A stretch of DNA of 64,000 nucleotides from Anisodus tanguticus (GCA_034509755.1 CM067541.1:12822001-12886000), one strand, 5' to 3'. Positions 36,591 to 49,800 are shown, numbered from the stretch's first letter. Notes: generated from the sequence alone by a model not told the origin. Program-made: numbers and translations.

Positions 36591-37629
36591 TGATTCAGGT
36601 TACCGATTTGGGCCAGCAGGCCCACTACCTGCTGGCCAGTCCATCCCGAGCCCAGAAAATTTCCAAAATTCCCTCAATTCTTCCTCGAGTCATAGACCGG
36701 TCACTCGTAGTCAGCGGGGTATTTTTACACCTAAAAGATATTTTAATTTATATTCTGATGTCTCTAAATCCCCCTTGCCCCACAATCCTGTGTCCGCATT
36801 AAATGACCCTAATTGGAAAATTGCTATGACTGATGAATATAATGCTCTAATTGATAATAAGACGTGGGAGTTGGTGCCCCGTCCATATGGTATTAATGTT
36901 ATCATGTCTATGTGGATTTTTGCTCATAATGAGAATTCAGATGGGTCATTTGCTCGACATACGGCGCGACTTGTGGGTGATGGTAAGACTCAGCAGGTTG
37001 GGATAGATTGTGGTGAGACGTTTAGTCCGGTGGTCAAGCCGGCTACTATTCGCATTGTGCTTAGCTTGGCTCTTTCAAAGACTTGGCCTATTCATCAGAT
37101 GGATGTCAAGAATGCTTTCCTACATGGTGACCTCAAAGAAACAATCTATATGCATCAGCCGTTGGGTTTCAGGGATCCTAACTGTCCGCATCATGTCTGT
37201 TTATTGAAAAAGTCCTTATATGAGCTTAAGCAGTCTCCAAGGGCCTGGTATACGAGGTTTGCTGACTTTGTTTCGACTATTGGGTTCACTCACAGCAAGT
37301 CAGATAATTCCTTGTTCATCTATCGACGTGGTTCGTCATTGGCCTACATTCTATTGTATGTGGATGATATCATCTTGACTGCCTCTTCCGATGCCTTGGG
37401 CCAGTCTATCATGGTCATGCTCAGTTCTGAGTTTGCTATGAAAGACTTAGGGCCCTTGAGTTACTTTTTGGGGATTGCTGTCAAACGTCATTCAGGTGGT
37501 TTGTTTTTATCTCAACGAAATTATGCTGCTGAGATCATAGAGAGGGCTGGGATGTCATCCTGTAAGTCCATTTCTACTCCAGTTGATGCAAAACCCAAGC
37601 TTAGTGCCGCGGCAGGTGCACCATACTAG
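36334..37629 (+). pseudogene. pol: Copia family 2 reverse transcriptase
   Basis: RT occupies about 36700-37610: NAFLHGDLKETIYM, KKSLYELKQSPRAWY and catalytic LLYVDDIIL (YVDD codons 37357-37368). The frame then ends at TAG 37627-37629, where family 1 relatives have Trp before DPTRYRSLAG (TGG to TAG). Start is set by the frame only; in the intact polyprotein this would be continuous with integrase. Apart from that stop the RT palm looks complete. Confidence 0.88.
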
Positions 37630-38327
37630 GACCCGACCCGCTATCGCAGTCTTGCAGGGGCCCTCCAATATCTTACCTTTACCAGACCGGATATTACGTA
37701 TGTTGTTCAGCATGTGTGTTTATTCATGCATGATCCTAGAGTTGAGCACATGAATGCAATCAAACGCATCATTCGGTATATTCAGGGGACACTAGACTAT
37801 GGGTTGCACTTGTATCCTTCATCTACATCCACACTTGTCTCGTACACAGATGCGTATTGGGGTGGTTGTCCGGACACCAGGCAGTCTACGTCAGGATATT
37901 GTATGTTCCTTTGCAACAACTTGGTCTCCTGGTCTGCAAAGCGTCAGGCGACTCTATCCCGCTCAAGTGCAGAGGCAGAATATCGAGGGGTAGCTAATGT
38001 GGTCTCAGAATCATGTTGGTTACGTAATTTGATTTTGGAGCTTCATTGCCCCATTCAGAAGGCAACCTTAGTATATTATGATAATGTTAGTGCCATCTAC
38101 CTATCAGGCAATCCGGTTCAGCACTAACGCACTAAGCATATCGAAATGGACATTCACTTTATCTGTGAAAAGGTTGCTCGGGGGCAGGTACGCGTATGTC
38201 ATGTCCCGTCAAGATATCAAGTTGCATACATATTTACAAAGGGTCTTCCCTCGGTACTCTTTGAAGATTTTAGGAACAGTCTCAGCGTTCGAAGACCTCC
38301 CGCTATGACTGCGGGGGGGGGGGGGTG
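37630..38327 (+). pseudogene. pol: Copia family 2 RNase H and polypurine tract
   Basis: RNase H continues past the TAG with ALQYLTFTRPDITYVVQ and KRQATLSRSSAEAEYRG. It is stopped again at TAA ~38125-38127 (CAA to TAA in NPVQHQRTKH). The last part, through TKGLPSVLFEDFRNSL, is open in the frame 38146-38337. It ends in an unusual polypurine tract of 13 consecutive G (38313-38325) before the 3' LTR. Confidence 0.84.
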
Positions 38328-38651
38328 TGTTAAATAAGGCAATATACACACAATATACATATGTATATTGCCTTATTAAGGCTCTCAGTTTACTGCCCAT
38401 ATAGGCTCTCCTTCTTTTGGTAATTGTTAATATTAGACAAGGTAAGAATATTGTATATTAGAAAAATATATGTGTAGTATATTGTAATGTATTTGTTACC
38501 ATAATTAGGAATATACACTACCATAATTGTAGAGTTAGAATTATGGTAGAATAAGATTTTAGAAATAGAATAGAAATAGGATTCCCTTATTTTGTATCTT
38601 GTATATATACCTATTCAATTAATGAAAATAATCAAAGGGGATTATTTCTTT
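38328..38651 (+). repeat. 3' LTR of Copia family 2 (end clipped)
   Basis: A ~324 bp LTR, TGTTAAATAAGG...TTATTTCTTT, lacking the final CA. Perfect 15 bp inverted arms (38333-38347 and 38363-38377, AATAAGGCAATATAC) form a hairpin at its start. It differs from the 5' LTR by a few substitutions and short indels. Confidence 0.9.
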
Positions 38652-41204
38652 GGACATTCATGAGTCGATACTAATGAATGAATTTTATCAAGGTACTTTC
38701 TATGAGTTCTATAATATTGACTCTTCCCTTTTCTTTTTTCTTTTTTCTTTTTTTAAGTATTGTAAAATATTGATACTTCATTCGATGTTCGATATTTATC
38801 TGTCTTGGGGTCGATTAATTTGGAATCATGTCGTAAAGTCCTGGCTTGGAAGTGAAGCCTTCTCTATTGAAGATGACTTCATTTTCAATACTCGACCCGA
38901 GACCTTTAATTAAAAATGAAGGTATAAATTACTGATCGTTAGTTGTTACAGAAATATCCTCCACAACAAATTTTCTTAGTTCTCGGGGTAATTAAAAGTA
39001 TAAAAATGTTAAACGATTTCTTTTTAAAATTTGATTGTAACCTGAAACAAATGTTTTTCTGTTGTTACCCTTTGAAATCCTTTTTTACGTGGATAAAACA
39101 TAGAATTTTCTTCTTTTCTTTTTAACTGATCATGAATATATATAGGTTATGCTTATGCTAAAAAGTAATATATAGCTTCTTCTTAATTTGGTGACTTACC
39201 TAATTCTTCTGAATTCTAATGCAAGGAAAAAACTTATATATTTATATTTACTATTCCGTATCAGCTTGTATCAATACTTCAAAATAACATGTACTTACAT
39301 AGTCTATTTTCTTTTTCTAAAAAAATTAGTTAAATAATACAACATCAGACATCAATTTAGTTACTAATATATGTAACAAAATAATATAATTTGATGCAAA
39401 CACCAAGTGTGAAAGTAAATATCTTTCATAATTCAAATTAATGTTTTCCGTCATGAATTAGCATGCATCTCCATGGATTAATTTCTTAATTTAGAAAAGG
39501 AATTTCCAATGCCTTTCTTATTATGTTTCCTTTTTTCTTCTTTGCATATTTTATGTGCGACCAAAAATCATTATGCATTCGTATAAAAAGGGAAAATAAT
39601 AACTTTGACATTTAGTGAAATGACATCGTTGCTTTTATTTAATTTTTCTTTACTTTTTCTCTTGTCATCTCTAAGTGCATTTCATTTTTCTACTTGAAGT
39701 TTATTAAATAAAAGCCCTTAAATTATCTATATCCTATATCTGTTGTCCGCTCAATTTATAATTTTCTTAAAAAGATATTACTGTAAAATGGAAAAACAAT
39801 AAAAATAATGTTTTCCGCCATGACTTATCATGCATCTCAATGAATTAATTTCCTTTTTTAAGAAGTGAGTTTCCAATGTCTTTCTTATTATTTTTCCTTA
39901 GTTTCTTCTTGACATATTTTAGGTGGGACCAAAAAATCATTATAAATCCGTAGATAAGGAAAAAACCATAACTTTGGCATTTAATAAAATTACATTTTTT
40001 CTTTTATTTTAATTTTTCTTCCTTTTTCTCTTGTCATCTTTAAGTGCATTTCCTTTTTCTACTTGAGTTATATTAATAAAAATTCTTAAATTCTCCGTTA
40101 AATATATAATCTTCTTAAAACGGTATTACTGATAAAATGGAAAAACAATAAAGAAGTTATGGCCTAGTAAGGAAAAAAAATAGAAATTGGCCATTTGTTT
40201 CCCTTATTGTATATTTACCATTTTAAGAACTCATTTCCTGACTATTTATAGATGTTGAAAACGTTGGTAAAAATCATCTTTCAATGACCGAACCTAGGAT
40301 CCACTAGCAATTCTTGTCCATACTCATTATAATTTAGCATTGAAAGATGAAGTCGTGACAAGTTATTACCTTTAGTATTTCTGTGACCTGCCTGCCATTT
40401 AACATTTTTGTATATCTTTGTCCTAAATAATTAGAAAAATTTCCAAGGTAGATGCACATGCTTTGCTTCAGGCTAACAACAACATAAAGCTCGTGTATCT
40501 ACCTATGAAGATTTGCCTAATTTTCCCAAGACAAAATTACACAAACAAGTTAAATGACAGGCAGGTCATAGAGACGCTAAAGACAACTTAATTGTCAAAG
40601 ACCACCACTGAAGCACATGTTCTTCAACGTCCAATGTAAGTCTTGAAGAACTATGAAGAGAAGACAAGCGAAGTCTTCTATGAGTTTGTGTTTACAATAG
40701 CTAAGAGTTAGAAGGTGATGGAGAATGATTTTGTGAAGGCATACACAATAAAGTGTTTAAATTGTAAGAAAGATTGAAGAATATGAAAAGAAATTTAAAT
40801 TTAAAGGGGGAATGTTGAAACTAGTAAGCTTAAGTGTTTGAGTGTTTATGTTCATATATCTTTTAGTTATCCTAGGTGAAAGGTTTTTTGTATTGTCAAG
40901 GTAAATGTTATGATATCAAAGTGGTTAGATTTAAGTGTGTGTGAAAGAATTTAATTGGTGTTATTCTAGAAGACTCTATTAGCATCTATATAAGCTTTTT
41001 GTAAAAATGTTACGTAAAAGTGAAGTTCTCTAGCAATATGAAATGAGTTCAATGCCTACCCTTCTCTTTCATCCTCTTTGTACCCTATAATATTATTATG
41101 GGGCTCATGTTAAAAACATTGATACCATAAGATTTTATAACTTATATACACTAACGGTTTGAAGAATTCTTTCATTTTCAATATATTTTTCTTATTCCAA
41201 TTTT

Positions 41205-42105
41205 GTTGGGCGGTTGCCCGTCATATGGAGTCTTGCATAAATGGTCTCTTAGATTAGTATTTTCATTAACTCTTCGAGATAATCTACTACACGATACCTT
41301 ATACCACCAATACTTACAGTCTTGTGATATCTGCGAAAATCTCTCACGTAACACTCGTCGATTAAATTATCATTGTTTCCCTTTTTCTTTTTATGATCTC
41401 CAATATATGTTAAAAAGAGAATAAATTAAAATAAATATAGCATTACTTTTTAAACTCGGAGGGTTCAAATGCATTCGATGTGGCAAAGTTTTTGTTTTAG
41501 TGATATTATACTATTTTTGTAATCTGCTTTTGTTAAAAGAAAGAGAAGCATGCCAGCTCAGACCTCCATCAATGGCGGTTAATGAGCGGAGAAGTAGATA
41601 AGAGAAAAGGGAAGGATAGTTAGTTATAGAGAGAAAATTGCGAGAGTTTGTGAGAAAATATATTTTTTCATTAATGAACTAACTACAATAAGAATCTAAA
41701 ATGTTACATTTATACAAGTCTAATTAACTCAATAATGCTAAACTAGACAACTAAGTCTATTTACTTCTAGAAGTGTACAACTTATATATGCTCATGTACA
41801 ACTAGTTACTTCTACACTAACTCATTCACACATGATTAATTTCTTCACTTAGACACTCCCCCTCAAGTTGAGAATAGGAAAATATGTTTCTCATTCCCAA
41901 CTTGGAAACCAGATAAGCATGATGTTGATGCCCCAATGGAATTCCTAAAGAGAAACATAAGTCGGTTTTTCATAATTATGCTCAAGTCATTAATCAAACA
42001 ATTTTTGTTCATGGATCGCAAGCAGGCACTATCTTAGGGATCTGGATTATTAAGTCGTTGGTACGTCAGACGTGTACCTTTTACTATACACTACATACTG
42101 TAGTG
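41205..42105 (+). pseudogene. CKI1-like kinase fragment, copy 5
   Basis: Intron-derived sequence from ~41205 and the ATPase exon fragment 41938-42060 with its GTACGTC donor; the following intron is cut off at 42105 by the junction to copy 6. The second exon fragment and its SINE are absent from this copy. Confidence 0.8.
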
Positions 42106-43315
42106 ATTGTAACCTGAAATAAATGTTTTTATGTTGTTACCCTTTGAAATCCTTTTTTACGTGGATAAAACATAGAATTTTCTTCTTTTCTTTTTAACTG
42201 ATCATGAATATATATAGGTTATGCTTATGCTAAAAAGTAATATATAGCTTCTTCTTAATTTGGTGACTTACATAATTCTTCTGAATTCTAATGGAAGGAA
42301 AAAACTTATATATTTATATTTACTATTCCGTATCAGCTTGTATCAATACTTCAAAATAACATGTACTTACATAGTCTATTTTCTTTTTCTAAAAAAATTA
42401 GTTAAATAATACAACATCAGACATCAATTTTGTTACTAATATATGTAACAAAATAATATAATTTGATGCAAACACCAAGTGTGAAAGTAAATATCTTTCA
42501 TACTTCAAATTAATGTTTTCCGTCATGAATTAGCATGCATCTCCATGAATTAATTTCTTAATTTAGAAAAGGAATTTCCAATGCCTTTCTTATTATTTTT
42601 CCTTTTTTCTTCTTCGCATATTTTATGTGTGACCAAAAAATCATTATGCATTCGTATAAAAAGGGAAAATAATAACTTTGACATTTAATGAAATGACATT
42701 GTTACTTTTATTTAATTTTTTTTACTTTTTCTCTTGTCATCTCTAAGTGCATTTCATTTTTCTACTTGAAGTTTATTAAATAAAAGCCCTTAAATTATCC
42801 TATATCTATTGTCCGCTCAATTTATAATCTTCTTAAAAAGATACTACTGTAAAATGGAAAAACAATAAAGATAATGTTTTCCGTCATGAATTATCATGCA
42901 TCTCAATGAATTAATTTCCTTTTTTAAAAAGTGAGTTTCCAATGTCTTTCTTATTATTTTTCCTTAGTTTCTTCTTGACATATTTTAGGTGGGACCAAAA
43001 AATCATTATCAATCCGTAGATAAGGAAAAAAACATAACTTTGGCATTTAATAAAATGACATTTTTGCTTTTATTTTAATTTCTCTTCCTTTTTCTCTTGT
43101 CATATTTAAGTGCATTTCCTTTTTCTACTTGAGTTATATTAATAAAAATTCTTAAATTCTCTACACAGTATATATCTATTGTATGTTCAATTTATAATCT
43201 CTTAAATAGATACTACTGTTAAATGGAAAAACAATAAAGAAATTATGGCCTAGGAAGGGAAAACAATAAAGAAATAGTCATTTGTATCCATTATTGTATA
43301 TGTTACCATTTTAGG

Positions 43316-43318
<3 letters not shown>
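42106..43318 (+). repeat. Array unit copy 6 (partial)
   Basis: It begins at TTGTAACCTGAAA, part-way through the unit, and runs through the 365 bp dimer to TTTTAGGAACTA, where the (TA)n tract starts. It carries the TTCTCTACACAGTATATATC variant shared with copy 4 only. Beyond the microsatellite the sequence is unique and leads into the kinase gene, so 43318 is the right edge of the array. Confidence 0.87.

Positions 43319-43373
<55 letters not shown>
43319..43373. repeat. (TA)n microsatellite at the array edge
   Basis: About 27 uninterrupted TA units at the exact transition from array sequence to unique sequence upstream of the kinase gene. Confidence 0.95.
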
Positions 43374-43376
<3 letters not shown>

Positions 43377-43737
43377 AAAGCCATGGACTTAGAAAAAATA
43401 ATTTTCATTGAGTAAACGAGTAGAGATAAGTTGAAATTTACTCTATGATATTTTTAGCTAGCTGCAATTTTCATTTTATTAATTAATTATTCTATTTTAT
43501 GTTGCATTAACAAAAGATTTTTTTCTTAAATTTTTTAATAAATCATCCACAAAAAAACTCACATATCAAGTCATGAAGCTAAGTTCATTTAAAGTGCCAA
43601 AGTCTATTTGTTTTTGCTTAGTTCTTGGAAGTTTTCAAGTGCTGAAAAATATTATTTAGTGATCAATTCAATATTTATCAAAATTCTAATTAGTTGTCTA
43701 AAGTATTGTACTACTTGAATATATTTTTTCAATGCAG

Positions 43738-43818
43738 GCATTGATAATGCTATTGGTACCTGCTGCATTGATACCATTTTGGGTCAATAAGGTCAAAAAA
43801 ATTGAAGGCGAGATTAAG
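43738..43818 (+). pseudogene. Kinase exon A: first membrane segment
   Basis: 27 codons between AATGCAG and GTATCA, phase 0 on both sides. They encode a hydrophobic segment (ALIMLLVPAALIPFW) followed by VNKVKKIEGEIK, fitting the first transmembrane helix and start of the extracellular domain. Joined to the next exon in phase 0 it reads MYTSANVQDVLQSQQH and then stops at TAA 43981-43983. Confidence 0.65.
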
Positions 43819-46800
43819 GTATCATCTCACATTTTTTTATACCGTTAGTACGACCGTATGTAAAACTTAAATTGTTAAATTCACATATATGCACTCTTGA
43901 TAATGGCGACATAAATATGTTTTGATTTTCAGATGTATACATCAGCCAATGTACAAGATGTTCTACAAAGCCAACAACATTAAATTTGGATTCATGATAA
44001 TCATCTTAATGATGGTTGCATTGGCTATTTCAATATTCACTTTTGTGATACTAACAATAAGAGGAGCAAGAAGAGAAATGTATTTGTGTGCTGCACTTAT
44101 AAAGCAAATGGAAGCAACTCATCAAGCAGAGAGGAAAAGTATGAACAAAAGCACTGCATTTGTTCTTGCAAGTCATGATATTAGAGCTTCTCTTGCTGGA
44201 ATCAGTGGATTAATTGATATGTGTCGTGCTCTGTCTTCTCAAGAATCCGAATCGGTGAAGTATTTGAATCATATGGAATCTTGCACGAACGATCTTTTAG
44301 GTCAATGTTTTAGCTCAGTCGCATTTAATGTAGTGTGTGTTCTGCTTTTTAAATAATTTATATACTAAAAAAAAAACTAAACTTAAAACCTAATCCAACG
44401 CTAAATGTTTATAGTAACAATAGATATTTGGTGCTTAACATGTTATAACATGTTATGTCGTAGCAGTAATTTGTCTTATTTTCTACATTACTGATCCCAC
44501 TTTCATTGAGCGATTACCTGTCATATATGGAATCTTGCATAAATGATCTCTTAGATTAGTGTTTTGGTTAACTCTTCAAGATAATCTATTACACTATACC
44601 TTCTACCACCAAGACTTACAGCCTCCTGATATTTGTGAGAGTCTCTCACACAATACGTGTCGATTCAATTATCATTGTCCCCCTCCCCCCTTTCCATTTT
44701 TCTGATCTTCTATGTATGCTAAAAAGAAAAGTTGAAAGAAAATATTGCATTGCTTTTTAAACTGGGAGGGTTCAAATGCATTTGATTTGGTAATATTTTT
44801 GTTTCAGTGATTATACTGGTTTTGTTATCTGCATTTAGTGAACACATTCGGTTTCGATTCGTGTGGAGCCTCGCTTTCCATGCTGCTCCCCCGCCAGTAT
44901 GTTGGCGTTGATGAAGGTTTAGTCCTCATATAGATCACATTGAACTACCGTACAATAAAAAAGATAAACGTTTTACTGCTATTTTGCCATAGATATATGT
45001 TTTGTTTATGCATGTAGAGGTTGATTCAAGATTTAAGGTCAGTTTGCTCGGTTGATATGGTTTGTCTTTAGTATGTGTGTGTGTACGGCTGCGTGTGCAT
45101 GTGTGTAAAAGTTCCCTTAATAATCCACAATGATATTATATATATATATATATATCAAGGCTAACTACTAATTTGGTCTGCTTTAGTTGTCCTAACAAGT
45201 TCATAAATGAAGTGTATGTAATGTCAAAGTTATATTTTTGTTTCTTCAGCCATATTGAATTCTATTCTTGACCAAAGCAAGATAGAAGAAGGGAAGATTC
45301 AACTTAAAGAAGAAGAATTCAACATGGAAGAGCTACTAGAACATGTTGTCAACATCTATCATCCGAATGGAGCAATGAAGAAAGTCGACGTGTTACTAGA
45401 TCCATGTGATGGTTCTATCGCAAGATTCTATCGTGTTAAAGGCGATAGAGGAGAATTAAGACGGATATTGAGTAACTTGTTGCATAATGCAGTTAAATTT
45501 ACCTCAGAGGGACGCGTTACTCTTCGTGCTTGGGCACGAAAACCTCAAAGTTCCAATTTTGCTCCGAATACAAGTAATATTAGTACTGGTTGGATGTCAT
45601 GCTTATATTTACAGAACGATGAATCTTCTGCAGAAGTGCAAGTAGTGAAAAAAGCTCAGCAAGATCCCAACTGTGTAGAATTCATATTCGAGGTGGACGA
45701 TACAGGGAAAGGAATTCCTAAAGAGAAACAGAAGTCAGTTTTTGAGAATTATGTTCAAGAGAATGATCAAACAGCCTCTATTCATGGATCACAAGCAGGC
45801 ACTGGCTTAGGGCTCGGGATTACTCAGTCTTTGGTACGTATATCTTTTACTATACATTACTTACAGTAGCGCGCGAATCCATAATTTAGTGTGTGTGTTC
45901 TGCTTTTTATATACGCGCAAATATCACACACACACAACTTTAAAAAAAAAACTAAACTTAGCTACGAACTTCGTCGCTAATCTAACGCTAAATTGCTCAT
46001 AGCTAACATAATATTTTGATAATTTGGTGCTAAATAGGATTATCGACGGATTTTGTTGTTTAGCTACAAAATTTATCTTTCGCTAATTGGCACTGCGTCT
46101 TAGTCTAGAACCGAAACTGTCAATATGTGCATTCTATATATGCGGTCAATCATATTAATGATCCTCTAGTTTTGTAGATTCTGTAAAAAGCCTGCAAATC
46201 TCTTAGCTTTGTTATTAGTATCATGTGATCTCTCTTACTGTTTCCTTTATTTTTTATCAATCATCTAATTGATATTTCACAGACTGATCTAGCCCCATCC
46301 AGTATTATAATCATTAAGTCATGACAGTTCTTTATATAGCATTGTAGTTTTGTTTCACCATTGTCTAGCTCTATGTTGCTCTGATTCTTTAAAATTCCCG
46401 CTGGGTGCATGTCGGATTCTCCATAAGTAGCGAATTTTTGGAAGATCGGATACGGCTGCATCAACAAATCTAATAAATCTAAGTGTAGTGCTTGGTGTAT
46501 TGATTTTTAAATCTCTTGCGGGGGCGCACAAGGCCCTTAGTCTTACCTCATGCAGTTTCTGCTTTCTTGTTGGCTTGGCGGTGCTTTCCTTCCTCTGTGG
46601 AGAGCCATTTTGGAAAGTCCGAGCAACATACGACTCTAGCTAGAAGTCTCTTATTAAAGATCTTGCTTCAGAAAAGAAGCACAAAGAGTGATGATAAAAT
46701 AGAATTTTCCTGTTAAATCAGGCTTCTTATTTTATCAGTGCTATTGAAGTCTCTTTTTAAACTAATATTTCTCCAAGAGACAATCTAATCATTATTATAG

Positions 46801-49800
46801 AAACATCACCGATATATAACGGCGCTAAATTATGTTTGAACTAATAAGAGATATTTGTTCAGCAACATTTAAGCAAGTTTCTACTATAGCAAAAAGGCCT
46901 AGCATTTGTATGCATTTCAAGATTTGCTTTGTAGAGAGTTCAATGAACTTCTTGTTGGGTTACAAGGATTTCCAAGAAACGGAAATTACAAGTAACTGCT
47001 TATGTAAGAATTGAAATTACAATTCAACTAGAAAACTAAAAATTACAATATAACAACAAAACTGAAATTACAATATTTGTTGAACAAGAAGACCGGAAAC
47101 TGCTTTGATTTTTGCTGAGTCGAGTGTGACACTCTGTCCTTAAGACAATATTGCCCCGTATGTATCCTTTATACATCCCGGACAATTCGTCTCCCAAGAT
47201 AAAACAGCAATGGAACAATTGAGCAAAGGAAACTCAAGAGCTACCGTGAAGAATATTGAATAATGAAATGATGCTTGGAAGTTATAGGAAGAACTGATTT
47301 TCTAGTTGTATATTTTCGTGTATATCAAGTGTGCCTCAACAATGGTATAAGGGGTGTTTATATAGGTGAGGAAGGGACTGTTTGACTGCCTCCATAACAG
47401 CCATTATTGGCCAAATAATGACCATTATGGAGGTAGTAAAGCCACCAAATTAAAGGAGAGAAATACCAACGGATTGGCCATTATATGAGGTGTAATTCAG
47501 CCAAAATAAATGGCTGAATTGAGTGCCGGACGTTTCGTTCGTGTCCGCCGAAATTCCGAATTTACGGAAACTTCGGGGGACCGTACATCCGATGGTCCAA
47601 AGCGTACTTCCGAAACTTCTGGGATCAAACTGTACTTCTGGCAAAGTTTTCTGGCCCAAAAAGATAATATCAGAAGGCCCACAGCCCACGACCCGTGACC
47701 CGTGAACCCGGAACTCGGAACCGGACCGGACGGGCGGGCGGCGGCGGCGCGCGTGTGGTCTTTCCTCGAACTGAAGCACATCTAAGTCCTCCCTCCTTTA
47801 AACACATGGGATACCCCTTGGGGTCCCAAACCCCAAACCAATTTCAAGTCTTATATACACAACAATTCTTTCTTCCTCTACCGATGAGGGAGAATTGAAC
47901 ACAATACCACACTTTCCATGCTTCAAACACCTCACTCCGTGGACCAATATCTCTTTCATTTCTCAACGAAATTTGACGATTCTTGGCCCTACGGTTATCT
48001 ACGTACTTAGTAGATCATGCATGTGTGAAGAACCGGATTCTCCAACATACGTAACACTAGTGTTTAAGCCGTTAAAGTTGGTCGGTCGCAACTCCCGCCA
48101 AAGGCAAATTTCCAACAATCCCCTCTTGAAAGAGATTTTGGCGCACTCACATGGTGCCTTTTTCATTTCCAGCAATATTTCAGCGGTCCGATGTTGCATA
48201 AGGAGATGTAGCTTCAGCTTTGAACCTTCCATAGTTGAATACCATCGGACTTACTTACTGCGCGGTGAACGTGATGTCTTGAACCGTCAGTGTTTAGTGT
48301 AAGCCAAGACAATGGTACCAACACAACAAATTCCCTTACTCTCTTCTTCGTAATGTTTTGTCCGTTTTGGCCATGGACAACGTCTTGGATTCTTAAGTGC
48401 GTTCATTTTGAGGCGGCCCGTCCTCGCACTTAAATAGGTGGTCTCCTACAAGGTATCCTGCTATACCCCACTTCACAAGTGTTAGGAACCATTAAAAGTT
48501 TCCCAAGAACCTAACCTCAACTGTTGAGGATCATTACAGGTTTTGAAAACTTAACTTTACCCCTACTGCAGATAGCACTTAACGTCTATCGCGGGAACGG
48601 CTTTGGATTTGGTGTTTCTTTTCGAGAAATCACTATCCGAAGTGCTCATACTTCCACCGAAGCGATCAAGCGAACTTTTACAACTTCGTTTTCCCATTGA
48701 ACCAAATTACCGGGATCTCAGATTCGTAAGGTTGGGTTACTTTGTATTGGTCCTTATATTTTGGGTTTTAAGCCCATTCCCCTAGACAGGCAAGCCATCT
48801 GATCTTTGGGTAAGCCCTTTGTCAATAGGTCTACTATATTATCCTTTGACTTAATGTAATCAATGGATATTATACCCGTAGTGATCAGTTGCCTAACGGT
48901 CTTATGCCTCCGTCGAATATGACGAGACTTGCCGTTGTACATAGCATTTCGTGCCCTTCCTAGAGCCGACTGACTGTCGCAGTGGATCATTACCGAAGGT
49001 ACGGGTTTGTTCCAACACGGAACATCCTCTAAGAAATCATGAAGCCACTCAGCTTCTTCTCCCGCTTTGTCTAAAGCGATAAACTCCGATTCCATCGTGG
49101 ATCGGGCGATGCAAGTTTGCTTAGAGGATTTCCAAGACACGGCCCCCACCACCAATTGTAAATATATACCCTTTGGTGGACTTGGTGTTCTCTATATCGA
49201 TATCCGAGTTTGCATCACCGTACCCCTCTCTAGTACGGTTGGATATCTCGAATAGTGCAACCCAAAATTTAACGTGTATTTCGGGTATTGTAATACCCGA
49301 TTCAACGCCTTCCGGTGATTATCACTTGGATTACGGTGAACCTAGCCAACTTATTGACCGCATAAGCAATATCGGGTCGGGTGCGGTTTGTGATATACAT
49401 CAAACTACCGATCACTGTGCATATCGCTCCTGGTATACGGGTGCACCAAGATTTTTATCAAGCTTTTGATTTGTATCCATTGGTGACGCTATCGGAGAAG
49501 CTGTCTAACATCTTGAACTTTCTCAAAACATCCTCGATGTAGTGAGACCGAGATAAGACCGGTCGTCGACGTCTTAGAGATTTTAATCCCTAGGATGACA
49601 TCTGCGATACCCATATCTTTCATGTCGAAGCATTGTTTCAACATGTTCTTAGTCTCTAGGATTACCCTAGGACTGCTTCCTGTGATCAACATGTCGTCTA
49701 CATACAGTCATATCATAACAAATGAGTCAGAGTTACCTTTCGTGTAAACACATTTATCACACTCATTAATGGCGAACCCCTTCGATAGTAGAGTACTATC

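Larger units (their letters stand above)
33497..38651 (+). mobile_element. Ty1/Copia LTR retrotransposon, family 2
   Basis: A 5155 bp element with LTRs 33497-33814 and 38328-38651 and a Met-tRNA-type primer site at 33815. The insertion point, after TATATAGATT, is within a base or so of that used by family 1 in copy 2. The terminal CA of the 3' LTR and the right target repeat are missing (CTTTGGACATTC instead of CTTTCA-GATT-GGACATG), so a small deletion removed them. Domain order is gag, protease, integrase, RT, RNase H. It is inactivated by frameshifts and stops but better preserved than family 1. Confidence 0.94.
32526..42105 (+). repeat. Array unit copy 5 with inserted Copia element
   Basis: It begins ~43 bp into the unit because of the copy 4 junction and ends in the intron just after the ATPase-exon fragment, at TACTGTAGTGA (42105), where it joins TTGTAACCTGAAA of copy 6. 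Removing the Copia element leaves about 4.4 kb. It carries the SINE, the 365 bp dimer, the LTR remnant and one kinase exon fragment. No other gene is seen. Confidence 0.88.

Noticed and set aside
1..43318. CRISPR or satellite array
   Set aside because: Repeat units are kilobases long with gene, SINE and LTR parts; there are no short repeats with unique spacers and no uniform satellite monomer.
43380..43737. First exon or promoter of the kinase gene
   Set aside because: I looked for an ATG-led exon with a matching donor and for a TATA context. ATGGACTTAG stops at once, and no convincing exon is present.
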